Assembly: GCA_019049505.1 (NCBI GenBank)
Contig: CM032455.1
Location: 85,580,778 to 85,644,777 of the forward strand
Direction of reading: 5' to 3'
Source of the DNA: Pachyrhynchus sulphureomaculatus
Lineage: Eukaryota; Arthropoda; Insecta; Coleoptera; Curculionidae
Length of the DNA stretch: 64,000 nt
Part shown: in pieces, positions 44,601 to 55,119 of the stretch
How positions within the stretch are numbered: position 1 is the stretch's first letter
Layout of the letters: the number at the start of each line of letters is the position of its first letter
Program-made: the position numbers and the translations under genes
The notes under the pieces: model-generated
The model's database searches: none
What the model saw: only the letters and a program-made list of their open reading frames with translations
What the model was told of the DNA's origin: nothing

Positions 44601-44914
44601 AATCAATGACAATTCTCCTTAGCATTTTCGTAATTTGTTTTTTTTTACTTCGACTTTATGTACGTGTGGATATCTAAATGTTTTTATAAAGAGGGGTGTT
44701 ACATCCTTTAATTTGATTTCATGTCCGACTTGATTTGGGAATGTTAGTGGTGTGTTATTACAATAAAATATGTCTCTGTATTCATAGTATAGTTTTCGGG
44801 TTCAAATATTGTCAATTTTATAGGATTTTCACTAGAGTTCATTATTGTTGTCAGTGCATAATTATTTTCTTTTCTCACTATTGCTTCTGGCATTTCCGCT
44901 TTTTTAAAATTTTC

Positions 44915-45256
44915 TTAGTTTAAGATACCTATTTCGTTTCCTTTGTCCACGTAATTTTTACTATTTGTTGTGTGTTCTTGAAGGGATGGTGATCTCCTAA
45001 GTTTTTTTTCCTTTTTTGGGTTTTTATTATAATATAAGGGTAAATTGGCGTTGATCAAATCTAAACAGGATTCTTTTAACTTTATACACGTATTTATGTA
45101 TGTTAAGAAATCTATACCAAATAATCCGTCATAGTTGAGGGAAAAATCGAATAAATAGACTTTGTGACAAGTGGAACAATTGAATGAGGGAAATATTGGA
45201 ATGTTTATTATTTCGTTGTGTCTCGATATCGCGTGAGCTGTTTTTACTGTGAACAT
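44915..45256 (-). pseudogene. Gypsy protease, C-terminal half
   Basis: The minus-strand frame reads 'MFTVKTAHAISRHNEIINIP', 'HKVYLFDFSLNYDGLFGIDF' and 'LTYINTCIKLKES'. The 'FDGLxGxDxL' motif is the conserved C-terminal strand and helix of retroelement aspartic proteases. The N-terminal part with the catalytic 'DTGA'-like triplet is not recognisable upstream (45256-45500 is broken). The frame reads on through a Lys-rich linker towards the reverse transcriptase, as in polyproteins. Confidence 0.7.
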
Positions 45257-45479
45257 TTCGTTCTCTATAAATTTTGGGAATATTTCATATGCTAATTCTG
45301 GTTTGATATTGCTTTTTTCACTGCCGGTAAGTAAGCGTTTAATTCGGGTAAATATATTATTGGTAGTTCATTATTCGAATTTAAATTTAGTATTATCAAA
45401 TGTCCCGGTTGATTCCTGGTCTAAAGGAAAGTTTTCATGACTGTGTGTTATAGAGTTCGTTTTTGTATTGGATTCTCCA

Positions 45480-46640
45480 ATCTACGTTGTCTTGTTGATT
45501 ATCGGGGTAAGAATCATCATTATTATACTTTTCTTGGTCAAAATATTTGGGTTCCGTACAATTTCAATATTAATTTTCTTATCATTTTCGCGTTCAATGA
45601 CTTGGTTAAATAATTCCTCTGCGAGGATTCGCCGTTGGGGTCTATTTTGGTTTAAAATCGTGTTTCCGAATGATATGTCCATCGGTTGGGATTGATTTGT
45701 TCTTACTACAGAAGACGTAGCTTGTCTTTTAATTCCACGAATGGTTGTGAAGGGTTGTTATTGAAACTTTACCTTTGCGGGAAATTATTGAACTTTGCCT
45801 GGGTGGATATAAGGGAAAGTTTTGTCTACTTGGAAAATTCTGGCTAATCATTCGATTTGGAGTATTCTGAATGTTTTGTGATCTATTCACATTTGAGTTT
45901 TGAATGTTTCTTTGGGGATTGTATTTGAATTGACAAAATTCTAAAAATTGATTGGAGTTGATATTCGGTCTATTCATATGTGGAATGTTTGGGTCTCTCG
46001 GGTTTTGATTACTTGGAATGTTATTACTTGCTCTATTTATTATGTTTCCGCGCTTTTTTTACTGAAGGAAGTTTTCTTCTTTCTGGGCGAGGCTCATAGC
46101 TTGTTCTAAAGATGCGAGGTTTATCAGTCAAACTACTAGTTGCATGTAGTAGGGTAAATTATTGTCGTACGCTTTCAAAATTAGACGGCTGTATTCTTGT
46201 ATTCGTATTATTTTGATGTTCCGCGCTATATTTCCATGTTTCTTTTTGAAAATAACAGGCTACGGGCCTTATGTAATCTTATTCCGAATTATTTGTTTCA
46301 TTTTTTTCTAATTTAAAAGTTATTATGTCTTGAACTATACAATCTCGAACCTGTATCCGCGGATGTATCAATTATGTCATTTTTGATTAAATTCCATGTA
46401 TTTAACTCTACTCGATAAGCAATTAAATCTGCTGCTCGACCGGTTAATTTTGGTAGAATGGTGTCGAACAAACATACAATGATAGGTGCATTAGGGTCTT
46501 CCTGTTAATGTGATTTGTTAAGAAGTTGTCGCACGCATTTATAAATCTTGTTATTAATTTTGTATTGCCATCAAAATATGGAATGTTGTCAGCTTGATAA
46601 CGTATTAATTGGAAATTTGGGGTTGCCATTTTGTATTAAG
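45480..46640 (-). pseudogene. Gypsy gag region, broken
   Basis: Starts with 'MATPNFQLIRYQADNIPYFD' (46629 down), followed by 'GNTKLITRFINACDNFLTNH', a typical gypsy capsid start ('IPxFDGNxxxLxxFIxxCDxF'). After frameshifts come Asn/Gln/Arg-rich pieces at 45729-45977 ('NRSQNIQNTPNRMISQNF') and 45482-45682, matching the basic C-terminal region of gag. A zinc knuckle is not visible. The start codon lies about 120 bases downstream (minus sense) of the hairpin array. At least four frame breaks. Confidence 0.75.
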
Positions 46641-46754
46641 ATTTAAAAAAATAGAAAATATAGCAAAAAATATAAAAATAAAAGTAATGTCTTAAAACTA
46701 AAATTCTTAAATCTAACGCTGCGTGAAGTTTTGAGTTTTTTTTACTGCTTTTTA

Positions 46755-46933
46755 CTCACTGCGTGAGTTTTTTTTTTTCCAAAAAAATTTCTCGTTCTCT
46801 CACTGCGTGAGTTTGACCTGAAGTTTTTTTTATTACGGCTTTTCCTCACTGTGTGAGTTTTTCTGAAATTTCTCTTCGCTTTTCTCACTGCCTGAGTTTT
46901 TCTTTTTCAAAAAATTCTTTTCCACTGCGTGGA
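46755..46933 (-). promoter_or_regulatory. Array of five short palindromes in the gypsy leader
   Basis: CTCACTGCGTGAG at 46755-46767 and 46799-46811, CTCACTGTGTGAG at 46845-46857, CTCACTGCCTGAG at 46884-46896 and TCCACTGCGTGGA at 46921-46933, spaced 37-46 bp. The last unit keeps its 5-bp arms by paired changes on both sides. It occupies the untranslated leader between primer site and gag, where Drosophila gypsy carries its array of insulator-protein sites. A protein-binding or RNA-hairpin role is inference. Confidence 0.6.
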
Positions 46934-46939
46934 TTTTTC

Positions 46940-47340
46940 ACTGGTAAATTCTGAAATTTTCAACGAATTTTTTCACTTACAGTAAAAGGAAATGTGTTTT
47001 CATTCCCTTGCTGTTTTGAACTTTGGATTTTCTTTTTTCTTTCTTCTTCCTCTGTTTTTCTTTTTTCTTTTCTTCTTCCAGTGGGACGAACGATTCTGTT
47101 TCTTCCCTGAATTCTTCTATGATCTCGTGAGCTATGCTTGTCTCTTGAGTCCACACCACTAGGAGCTTGGTTACCCTGGTTTGATGGTCTCTTGAGCGAT
47201 GTTTGTCTCGTAAGTCCGTACCACTAGTCACTTGGTTAACCTGGCCTGAGCTGGATCTGGCCAAACTTGGTTTTTTTGTTCAATTTTTGCAAATCGTTGA
47301 AACGAACCGGATTTTATGCGCGATTCACCTTCCATCAAAA
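46940..47340 (-). other. Gypsy 5' leader after the primer site
   Basis: Between the primer site (47340-47360) and the hairpin array. Minus-strand frames here encode Lys/Glu/Arg-rich peptides, which are composition effects rather than a recognised protein. A 40-bp phrase with GAGACAAACATCGCTCAAGA near 47190 repeats near 47125 as GAGACAAGCATAGCTCACGA. Confidence 0.6.
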
Positions 47341-47359
47341 AATGTTATCGAACTGCGCC

Positions 47360-47552
47360 AGTTAAAATCTTTGTTTGGGAGGTTATGTTTTTAAAAAACT
47401 TTATTTAGATCTTACGATACAACTGTTCTGTTCTGGTTTCATAACCCATAATTATAAACTTATTTTGTCTATTCTGCAGAACTACATTTAGATTAAGGAA
47501 ATATTAGCAAGAGCAATTTAAATGCAACTCTACATATTCTTAGAATATAACT
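47360..47552 (-). repeat. 5' LTR of the gypsy element
   Basis: Minus-strand LTR with AGTTA start and TAACT end. Contains AATAAAG (poly-A-signal-like, plus complement CTTTATT at 47399), as expected inside an LTR. Confidence 0.88.
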
Positions 47553-47685
47553 CTAGTTACTTTTTTGCCCTTTTAAGATATTTAAAAAAATAATTAAATT
47601 TAGTTTTTAATTATTTAATTTCCCTTACTTATAATAAATATTTATTTAATCTCCAAATTGTAAATTACGTTTGAAATTTGGAATG

Positions 47686-48361
47686 GGGTTATATATGCCT
47701 GGGAGCTGCAAAAAGTATGCATATTTAAAAAAATATTTTACAGGTTATTAAATGAATAATACAATTGAATGGCGATTATATATTTTTATTGTACTTTAAA
47801 TTATAAAAAAAAAACATTTTTTTTTTAAAATAAGTTTTACATGTTAACATTATTTTTTATCGGGTTGTATGGACTACTGATGAAAACTATGGCTCTTCCT
47901 TGTCTGCAGGATAACTTCACAAGAAATAATCCAATCTGCAAAAATAAAAATTAATCTTGTAAAATCATGTAGTAGTTAAAAATTGTCGAAGGTTTTTTTT
48001 TTAAATAAAAAATTTACTGCGTTTCAAACTTTAGTATGCAATTTTCGACCAAAAAATTTATATTTAATTATTTCTAAAAAAAATCAAAAAAAACCTCTCG
48101 ACATTTTGTAGAAAAAGTAATTATTAAGAATTAAAAAAAAAAGATAACAAACATTAAATTTGACTGAGTAATATTACAGACATTACATTGAGACAGGTAG
48201 CGATCCCAATTCGACGCCAGGTCACATTTAATGCTATAACTTTGTAATGGAATGGAATTTGCCTAAGAATTTTTTTTGAATAATTCTTAAAAGTATAAAG
48301 AATAAAAATACGTAAAAAAACAAACACGAATTTTTGAAAATTCTAGGTGTATGTAAACCCC
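47686..48361. mobile_element. Rep-B, copy 2
   Basis: Collinear with 1949-2646. The ends read GGGTTATATATGCCTGGGAG and, reverse-complemented from the right, GGGGTTTACATACACCTAGA. It has a 20-bp insertion near 48180 (GACATTACATTGAGACAG) that copy 1 lacks. Non-coding. Confidence 0.75.
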
Positions 48362-48699
48362 TAACACACTGCTACTACAAAACAGTCGTCATCGCTACAT
48401 CAAACATTGAACTCGACCCGTCTCGTGTTACTTATGTTAACGTCATCGGGAGCAACTACTGATGAAAGTAACGAATAAAACGAAATATATTTCAATACCA
48501 ATCATAATCCAAAATTTATCAGAAGACTTAAGAAGGTATTTAATAGTGTAGGCCACATGTTAATCTATAAGTCATGAGACAACTTAAAACATCCGTAAAA
48601 TGATTCATTAACAGGTAACAAGTTATAAAAAGAATACTTTGGTAAAAATAAACTAATATAATATCTGGCATGTAGTACTTGTATAAAAAGTTTTTTGTA
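48362..48699. other. Spacer, nothing recognised
   Basis: No supported feature; the 61-codon minus frame at 48565-48750 overlaps the SINE and is not a gene. Confidence 0.5.
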
Positions 48700-48835
48700 G
48701 TGTAGTTGGCGACCTCGGTAGCGTACTAGGTTAAGAGTCTGCATAACCAACCGATGGTTGCTGGTTTAATGCCAACAATCGTTTGGGTGTTGTATGTGAA
48801 TTTTTAGGTAGTAGTTAATGTAGAAATACATTAAC
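48700..48835 (+). repeat. tRNA-derived SINE, copy 2
   Basis: Carries an A-box-like TAGCGTACTAGG (48719-48730) and a B-box-like GGTTTAATGCC (48763-48773) 32 bases apart, the internal RNA polymerase III promoter layout of a tRNA. A shared non-tRNA body, TTTGGGTG to TTAGGTAGTAGTTAATG, follows. The copy at 18470-18572 shares both parts. It is moved by LINE machinery in trans; which LINE is not visible. Confidence 0.65.
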
Positions 48836-49414
48836 ATCGGAGGTTGCACTACCGCGTTGTCTTAAAAGTGCTGCGAAATGTATGTTTCGAAGGCTGGGCA
48901 ACGTTGGCGGATAGTATGACATCGCTGTCAATATATCTTATCAAAAATATAGTAAGAAAAATGCTAAATATCCCTATAGTGGACTACAAAAAAAAGTTTC
49001 TCTGTTATGCAACGTTACCACGCATTTCCATATCGTAATATCATAATGCTATTTCCTAAAATATTATCTACAGGACACTGGGCTCTAAGTTGTTTATTGC
49101 TCTCAAACCTTTTCTAAGTACGAGACTTTCGGTCTCACTTCCCCAGAATTTCACAGCATAAACATTTTTTTAATAGAAGTACAGATATTCGTAATACACG
49201 ATTTTTAGAAACTGAGTTTTAAATTTCAGATTTAAATCTACAATTAGTCTTAAAATTTTTGTTTCTAATATGGTATTACTTTCATCATTGAAAAATTGAT
49301 ATATTTTCGAACAAGGTTCAGAACATCTATTTTTAATAATTGGTTTTGCAACTATTAAATTTTAACATGGTAGGAGCAGGCTATTTAGTTAACTTATCAG
49401 TGCATTTTTTGGCG
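48836..49414. other. Spacer, nothing recognised
   Basis: No coding or repeat feature supported. Confidence 0.5.
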
Positions 49415-49800
49415 GCTGGCTTCTATTCTTTGCGATTATAATTACTTAACAGACAATTCGTATCGTTAGCCTACATTACAACTTTTGCAGTGATTTATTT
49501 ACGAAGATCATTAACATGAATACTATATAAGAGCAGTCTGAGTACTAATCTTTAAGGGTGTCCAGTTGCAACACATCGGACTAGAATGAAATGAAACTCT
49601 GCTGGGATAAATGCAGATATACTGAGTTCGACTAAACAAATATAAATAAATTATTTGAGCAATCCTCCTCTCACACCATATTTTTCTAGTTATCTATTTA
49701 ATAAAATACTATCATCAACTATATCAAAAGTTTTCTGTAAATAAATGATGGTTTTGAAATTTTTGAAAATTTTCCCTCATTACGAACGCACCCTGTTGAG
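49415..49800 (-). pseudogene. LINE reverse transcriptase fragment (CR1/Jockey-like), heavily decayed
   Basis: On the minus strand: 'LQKTFDIVDDSILLNR' near 49740, equivalent to 'LSKAFDTVDHxILLxKL' with the first catalytic Asp. Then 'LEKYGVRGGLLK', 'SRTQYICIYPSRVSFHSSPM', 'LLYSIHVNDLRK' and 'ANDTNCLLS' near 49450, where the catalytic ADD has become AND. Only the palm survives, in several frames. Confidence 0.7.
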
Positions 49801-50556
49801 AGGGAATAATTTTTGAAATAGTATTAGCTAGTGAGATACGAGGATAATTTGTTAACATTGTATAAATCTTTTTTATAAATTAATAAGATCTTTGATTTTT
49901 TTCGCTGGTATGGCAAGCATTTTGTAGTACAAGATTTATTGATCCTTTAGGTCAGAACGAGGAAAAGAATCTCTATATCAGTTTCGATAAAAGTTAAAAA
50001 CATTTCATCGTTGCCAACTGAATAACTACTTATTAGCGTAAGACTAACTTAGATACTGCATAACCGATTGTGGTAATGGTTAGGTATAAACGAACTTCAT
50101 AACTTAGCAAAATTAAAATTATTTGTTAAATTAATAAAAAAAAGTTTTAAAGTTAGTAGCAATTTCTACCTAATCAGTGATTTTCCTATCATCCATCGTA
50201 ATGTTTTATTCCCAATTTTTCATTTGCATTCCTGGACTAGTTTCATTATTTAACACCTTTGACATATTTGCAATTTTTATTTTATCTTCAATGCACATTC
50301 TTTTTACTTTCTCTATAACCTCTTTTAATATTTAGAAAATTTCTTATAAACGTTATGAAAAATAGGACTTGGAATATGTATTGAATTTTAAAAACTAGTC
50401 TTTTGTGTTCTCAGAAACATTTAAGCCACACTTTTGAACAGGGGAAACAGGTAATAATTATTAGGTGGATCATATTACAAAAATAGTATAAAACTTTTCT
50501 TTTGTAGAAAACCTCTGGTACGGTCAATAGACTGAAATGTGGAATCTTTGGCATAA
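49801..50556. other. AT-rich DNA, nothing recognised
   Basis: Possibly decayed 5' continuation of the LINE fragment, but no motif is convincing. Confidence 0.5.
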
Positions 50557-50594
50557 TGACACTATTCAGTATATAACACCAAACACTTTTTTTG

Positions 50595-50638
50595 CGCTCG
50601 ACGCGCGTTTCGCTAACCATGTTAGCTTCATCAGGAGC
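50595..50638 (-). ncRNA. Hammerhead-ribozyme-like motif (left arm)
   Basis: Minus-strand order: stem I GCTC; core CTGATGA; one extra A; stem II GCTAAC with loop ATG and GTTAGC; core GAAA; a C-G pair closing loop GCGC (2-bp stem III counting the A-U pair); TC; stem I GAGC. All invariant core bases are present, but the extra A before stem II may hinder folding. Predicted cut after the GTC. Confidence 0.6.
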
Positions 50639-51503
50639 TACTACAAATCTACCCTATTTATACTTGGCCTAACACCTGAATTACTCAGGCGGAACTAATG
50701 GCATAGGCAAGGCCATCAGTTCCGGTCAAGTAACCAGTAGAAGAGACTATAAGGAATAGGCCCTCTGCCTTCTTAAACTACTCTTACATTTTATAATTTT
50801 CATACGTTCGTATGCATTCGAGGTCCAAAATTCCAAAAACGACCGTTTTTGGCTGGAAAAAGCGGGTGCAGTCCTCCGGTATTGGCGACGTCTGCCTAGT
50901 GCAGGTGCCCTCTTATTTTATCAAGAACAAACTAAATTAATTGATTTTATATAGTTAAATAACAGTCCGGGTTTGGATCGACGTTTTTTGGGCCCTAAAA
51001 CTGGATCAGGTCTCAGCAGCGTCAGCTCTTTGGGGCGCTCGACTTTTTTAGTGTCAATAAATATTATGGTACTTAATTTAAGTGGTTAAACGATAGTCCA
51101 TTTATGGATGTAGCATTTTGGGCCTTATCTGGGCATTGCAGGGCACAGGGCCGCAAAATCAATGTTAAATGATTTTATTCAACCCGCAAGATAGAGTAAA
51201 CAACTAGGCGGATGGTTAGTCCGCAGGTCAATATTTCTTTGGTCTATTAATTATAATATAATAATGATCATACTGTAACGTTAGATCATCTTAATTAAAG
51301 ATGTATGTGGTAGGAGATTATTGTATGGCACTTATATAATGTAAAAATGGTTTACATAAAGAGAGAGGGCCTATTCCTTATAGTCCTCTCTACTGCTTAC
51401 TTGACTAGAACTGATGGTCCTGCCCATGCCAGTAGTTCCGCTTGAGTAATTCATATGTTAGGGTAAGTATAAATAACATACATTTGTAGCTTTAGTCAAT
51501 CAT

Positions 51504-51548
51504 CGCTCCTGATGAAGCTAACTTGGTTAGCGAAACGCGAGTCGAGTG
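51504..51548 (+). ncRNA. Hammerhead-ribozyme-like motif (right arm)
   Basis: Plus strand: stem I CGCTC (51504-51508), core CTGATGA (51509-51515), extra A, stem II GCTAAC/GTTAGC with loop TTG, GAAA (51532-51535), a C-G pair closing a GCGA tetraloop, TC ending at 51543, and stem I GAGTG (51544-51548). The very short stem III is typical of minimal hammerheads in retroelements. Stem II is perfect in both copies while its loop differs (ATG or TTG). Confidence 0.6.
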
Positions 51549-51585
51549 CAAAAATATATTGTTTGGTATAGTGGTGACATATACT

Positions 51586-52021
51586 GATATAAAATAACAT
51601 TTATCTTTCTCTACGAAGAGTTTTAATTAAAAAATTTTCAAATAGAGAAACCACGATTAAAGAATTTTAGAAAAAAATAAATCTCGAACCTTAGTGCACA
51701 TTTGAAACGTGCCATTTTTCCCTATTTTGGAGACAAACTACTAAATATCTCTCTTTTGCATTCATCCGGAAAAATAATGATTTTCAGAATTTTCTTTTAC
51801 AAAAATAGTCTTGGTCATTACGTCATCCTTACATCTGCTTACTTGTATTGTAAAATATCACTTTCTGAATTTGTCACGTAAGTCCCATTAAGCAAACTTT
51901 TAATTTATTTTGTATACAGCGTAAAGATAATCGGTTCTGTTTATTACAAGTCGTAGTTTTGTACTTAAAAATTATTATGTATGTATTAAGAATTCGAAAA
52001 GGATTATTACATTTAAAAAAA
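51586..52021. other. AT-rich DNA, nothing recognised
   Basis: No supported feature. Confidence 0.5.
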
Positions 52022-52401
52022 AACCGGTCAAGTGCAAGTTGAACTTGTGCAAATATTGTGCCGTACGTTGATTGCTTTTAAAATTAAAAAAAAATAATAC
52101 GGAGGTACAAAATAATCAGTGGCTTCACAAAACACACCCCAAATGAATTTTCAACAAAGTTTGTTTCCAATCTTTACTGAAAAACTGATGACCTTGGAAT
52201 TTTTGTTTTTTTTTTATATACCAGATAAATTATTAAAGCTAATGCACTCGTGATAATTTTCGTTCAATCTACATCCCGTGGAGAATATTCCAGAATTTTT
52301 TCAAAATTTTTTGATGAGTGCTTTTCGAGATAAGGGGTGACAGCGATTTTTTGTGATTTTTTTAAAAATAATACAAAGAAAAGTGCACACAAGTATTACA
52401 T

Positions 52402-52493
<92 letters not shown>

Positions 52494-52663
52494 TACTCGT
52501 GTTTTCACAAGCTTTCATTTGACACCACACTCGATGACCTAATAAAAAAAAAATTTTTTTCACTTTCAATTTCACACCCCCAAAACTAACTCCTTAAGTC
52601 AGATAGATAGACGGACAGACAGACACCGAAGTCATCTTATAAGTATTCTGTACGAAACACTAA
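52022..52663 (+). mobile_element. Rep-A, copy 4
   Basis: Starts AACCGGTCAAGTGCAAG and GTTGAACTTGTGC and ends GTATTCTGTACGAAACACTA. It has the internal GAGAATATTCCAGAATTTTT and CCACACTCGATGACCTAATA blocks of the family, and a (TA)n expansion at 52401-52491 where copy 3 has only CATATATATC. Confidence 0.78.
52401..52491. repeat. (TA)n microsatellite inside Rep-A
   Basis: Nearly pure TA with one TACA. The corresponding site in copy 3 (near 16690) has four TA units, so it is an in-place expansion. Confidence 0.95.
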
Positions 52664-53839
52664 TAACAACTGATTTAATGCCGAAAAAACTACGTTTCAT
52701 ATTTTAATTTCCTAAACAAGAAAGGTAACGGAAAGGAAACATTCTATCTACTACATAATTACAACGTAACTTTTTATAACTTTAGTTCTTTCCAAAACTA
52801 AAAATAGATCTCCGATTGGATGGAAAAAAACGGAAAACAATAACTCAATTTTAGGTAATTTGTATATTATTGATATTTCGTAGTGAGTCATTATTAGAAA
52901 ATTTTTTATTCATAGATTCAATATCCATTAATAATGAAAGACCAGTATTAAAAAGAAAAACTACAACAAAATTGGCGTAACTGTAGTGAGTTATATTAAA
53001 ATCCGTAATATCTGAAATTATTTTTAATTTTTACCTCTATTATTGATTATAATTGAATTTCTTCTATAAATTTCAGAAAAACAACATTCTGTGATGTTAT
53101 AAGTAGGCATAATTTTATATCTTTACAGTTAGTAATAAAGAAGTAATTTAAGTTTATAATAATTGGAAAGTATTTTCAAAATTTTAATTTAGTCGGTTAA
53201 TTTTTCCAGTATAAATCTATAATAATTATTTTGGGAATATATACGTCTATGCTTTTCATCTATTTATTGGAGCTTACACCGACTGATTGAATGGAGATTT
53301 GCGGCATTTACAACCATGTACCTCAATAATTTTCGAATAAATAAATTTATTTTTGATTAACGGGACGTAACAGTGTGTTTTTAGTATCGTTAGGTGGACT
53401 ATAGTTAGTCATAGATAGGGATTGACTTAGGTAAGATCAGATAATCAATTAATTAAATTAGAGTATATTTGAACTCACCTAACCTAAGCCCTGTCCACGA
53501 CTTGACAAAATTCACCTCACCAAACTAGTTACCAACAGAGGGATGAGTTCGTGCTAATAAACATACACTTCAATGAAACGATAAGTAGATTTATAAATTG
53601 ACTACTTTAACTTACTGTTATTTGAACCGAAATTAACTCAACCTTTTTGAGGTTATTTCAGGTAAATCTCAACTAAATTGATCAATTATATTTTATTCAG
53701 TTATACTTTTTTTTAGTTTCAACTTTAATTATGTTAACATTATTTTTAGGATAATTTTTTAATCATTGTTAAAGTAATATTAAATTAATTAAATTCAAGT
53801 TAAATCTAAGAGTCTTATCTATCTATGACCCCTACTCTA
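52664..53839. other. AT-rich DNA, nothing recognised
   Basis: About 1.2 kb with no supported feature. TAGTCATAGATAGGGATTGA at 53408 recurs loosely and inverted near 53820 (TATCTATGACCCC), hinting at an old inverted element about 430 bp long, not strong enough to call. Confidence 0.45.
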
Positions 53840-54290
53840 TCTATCTTTAAATATGGGCCTCTCCTTATTCTTTCCATTCTTCTCAGTCCAATGCTATTCT
53901 CATCCATTTAGGTCCAGCGTGCATTTTAAGATCACGAGTCTATCCCAACATCTTTCTCTTTTATGCTCGCATGGTCGCTAGTACGAGTATATATGTTACA
54001 TCTGTCATTCTGCTGTCGAATGGTATGACCATTTCTGTTTTGTTACATACTCTCCTACGTTCTTTATTTTTGTTACACTTCTAATCCACTCGTTGCGGTT
54101 CTTATCTTCCAGTTTTTTATGAAGTATTTGTCTTTCTATTGATCATTGTGCTTTCGTAATCATATCAATATTTTTCTTTGTGAGTGTCCAGACTTACGAT
54201 TCATAATGGGAAACAGGTAGAATACTCTGTTTAAATAGTTTTGTTTTAAAGTCATATGGACATTTTTTATTTTTCAGAAGAAGTGAGTTA
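53840..54290 (-). pseudogene. LINE ORF2 C-terminal fragment (RTE-like), decayed
   Basis: Minus-strand pieces: 'NYLNRVFYLFPIMNRKS' (like 'FNQCVLPVMTYGS'), 'KWKIRTATSGLEV' and 'RNGHTIRQQNDRCN', and finally 'NSIGLRRMERIRRGPY', following the order of the tail of RTE-like LINEs. Frames are broken throughout, so the call relies on order and spacing more than on any one motif. Confidence 0.5.
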
Positions 54291-54964
54291 AACTAATTAT
54301 AGATTTTTTCAAATCATTTGCCCTTTATATTATATCCTTCTGGAAATCGTTTAGATAAGAGACGTTTGAGTTTCTTACCAGAACAACTAACGAATCTGTA
54401 GTATGTGCCAGCACATAAAGGAATTAAACACATCACTGTAACGCCGTAAGCATATGCGGGAATAGCTGCAGGCCTTTACTATATTGCTACAGATCTTAAA
54501 AGTTAACACCTCTCTGGGTGTTTGTGTGAGTGCGTGTATGCCTAAGTGTTAGATAATTTTGGAGAAATAACGAGATTCAAAGCACCCGTAGCATAGTAGT
54601 GGATAACGTGATCTCTGATACTTTGTTTTATATTGTTGATATTAAATTTGCATACACATGGTGGCAAAATGAAAACTATTTCAAGAGAACATTTAAGTTC
54701 AAAAATAACACAAGAGGTTTATATAAATAGACCTTAAAAAAAGTATTTCCTAATGGGACGAGAAATAAAATTAGAAGCATATTTGTCCATTAAACCTTGA
54801 AAATATCTTCATTTAGAGACACGAGCCTTTAAAACTCATATACTGGAAGATATTTTATATTTACATTTAAAAAATTTTCCAGAGCCGCTCCATAAGGGAA
54901 TGCGTTGAATTATAACAAGTTTTTGATTTGTCCAGTTATTTTAATTAGACTGAAAATATAAATC
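54291..54964. other. AT-rich DNA, nothing recognised
   Basis: Includes a tRNA-like phrase at 54581-54625 that was not accepted as a gene. Confidence 0.5.
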
Positions 54965-55119
54965 TGCTGTTTTGTGGGACATGTTCTTGCAATATGAAAA
55001 AGAAGATCAAATACGGTCGTTTAGGATAAAGGTATCAAAACTAATCGAACATTGGGATCTCTCAAAAAACTAGAGGAATTGGAAAGAGGAGCTTAAATAT
55101 ATCTAATAGGACATAGTCG

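Larger units (their letters stand above)
43404..47552 (-). mobile_element. Ty3/gypsy LTR retrotransposon (17.6/297-like), internally deleted
   Basis: Direct repeats of about 191 bp at 43404-43594 and 47360-47552 are the LTRs. Read on the minus strand the 5' LTR starts AGTTATATTC and ends ATTTTAACT, the AGTTA...TAACT ends known from the 17.6/297 group. It is followed at once by TGGCGCAGTTCGATAACA, a tRNA-Ser-type primer site. Order on the minus strand: LTR, leader with hairpin array, gag, protease, reverse transcriptase, LTR. At 4.15 kb it lacks most of RNase H, all of integrase and any recognisable env. The flanks CTAG and CTAA may be a decayed 4-bp target duplication. LTRs differ by about 12 percent by eye. 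Confidence 0.88.
50557..51585. mobile_element. Inverted-arm unit carrying two hammerhead-like motifs
   Basis: The left arm (50557-50770) and right arm (51360-51585) are reverse complements over about 210 bp. They share GTTTCGCTAACC, TTAGCTTCATCAGGAGC, ATTTATACTT, GAATTACTCA and CTATAAGGAATAGGCCCTCT. Each arm contains a hammerhead-type core. The roughly 590 bp between the arms has no recognised protein but contains GC-rich phrases (GGCGCTCGACTTTTTTAGTG, GGGCACAGGGCCGCAAAATC). The layout resembles the Penelope-like units at 27876-28742 and 56022-56932, but no endonuclease was found here. Identity as a Penelope-like or other retroelement remnant is inference. Confidence 0.65.

Noticed and set aside
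45249..45695. Plus-strand hydrophobic frames resembling membrane proteins
   Set aside because: Antisense of gypsy protease and gag; hydrophobicity comes from T-rich antisense sequence.
46960..47264. Lys/Glu-rich frames next to the gypsy 5' LTR
   Set aside because: Position in the untranslated leader and skewed composition; no gag-like motif.
53408..53830. Possible old inverted element (TAGTCATAGATAGGG against TATCTATGACCCC)
   Set aside because: Matching ends are too short and diverged to support a call.
54581..54625. Possible tRNA or SINE A-box (GTAGCATAGTAGTGG)
   Set aside because: No matching B box or cloverleaf could be drawn and no second copy found.
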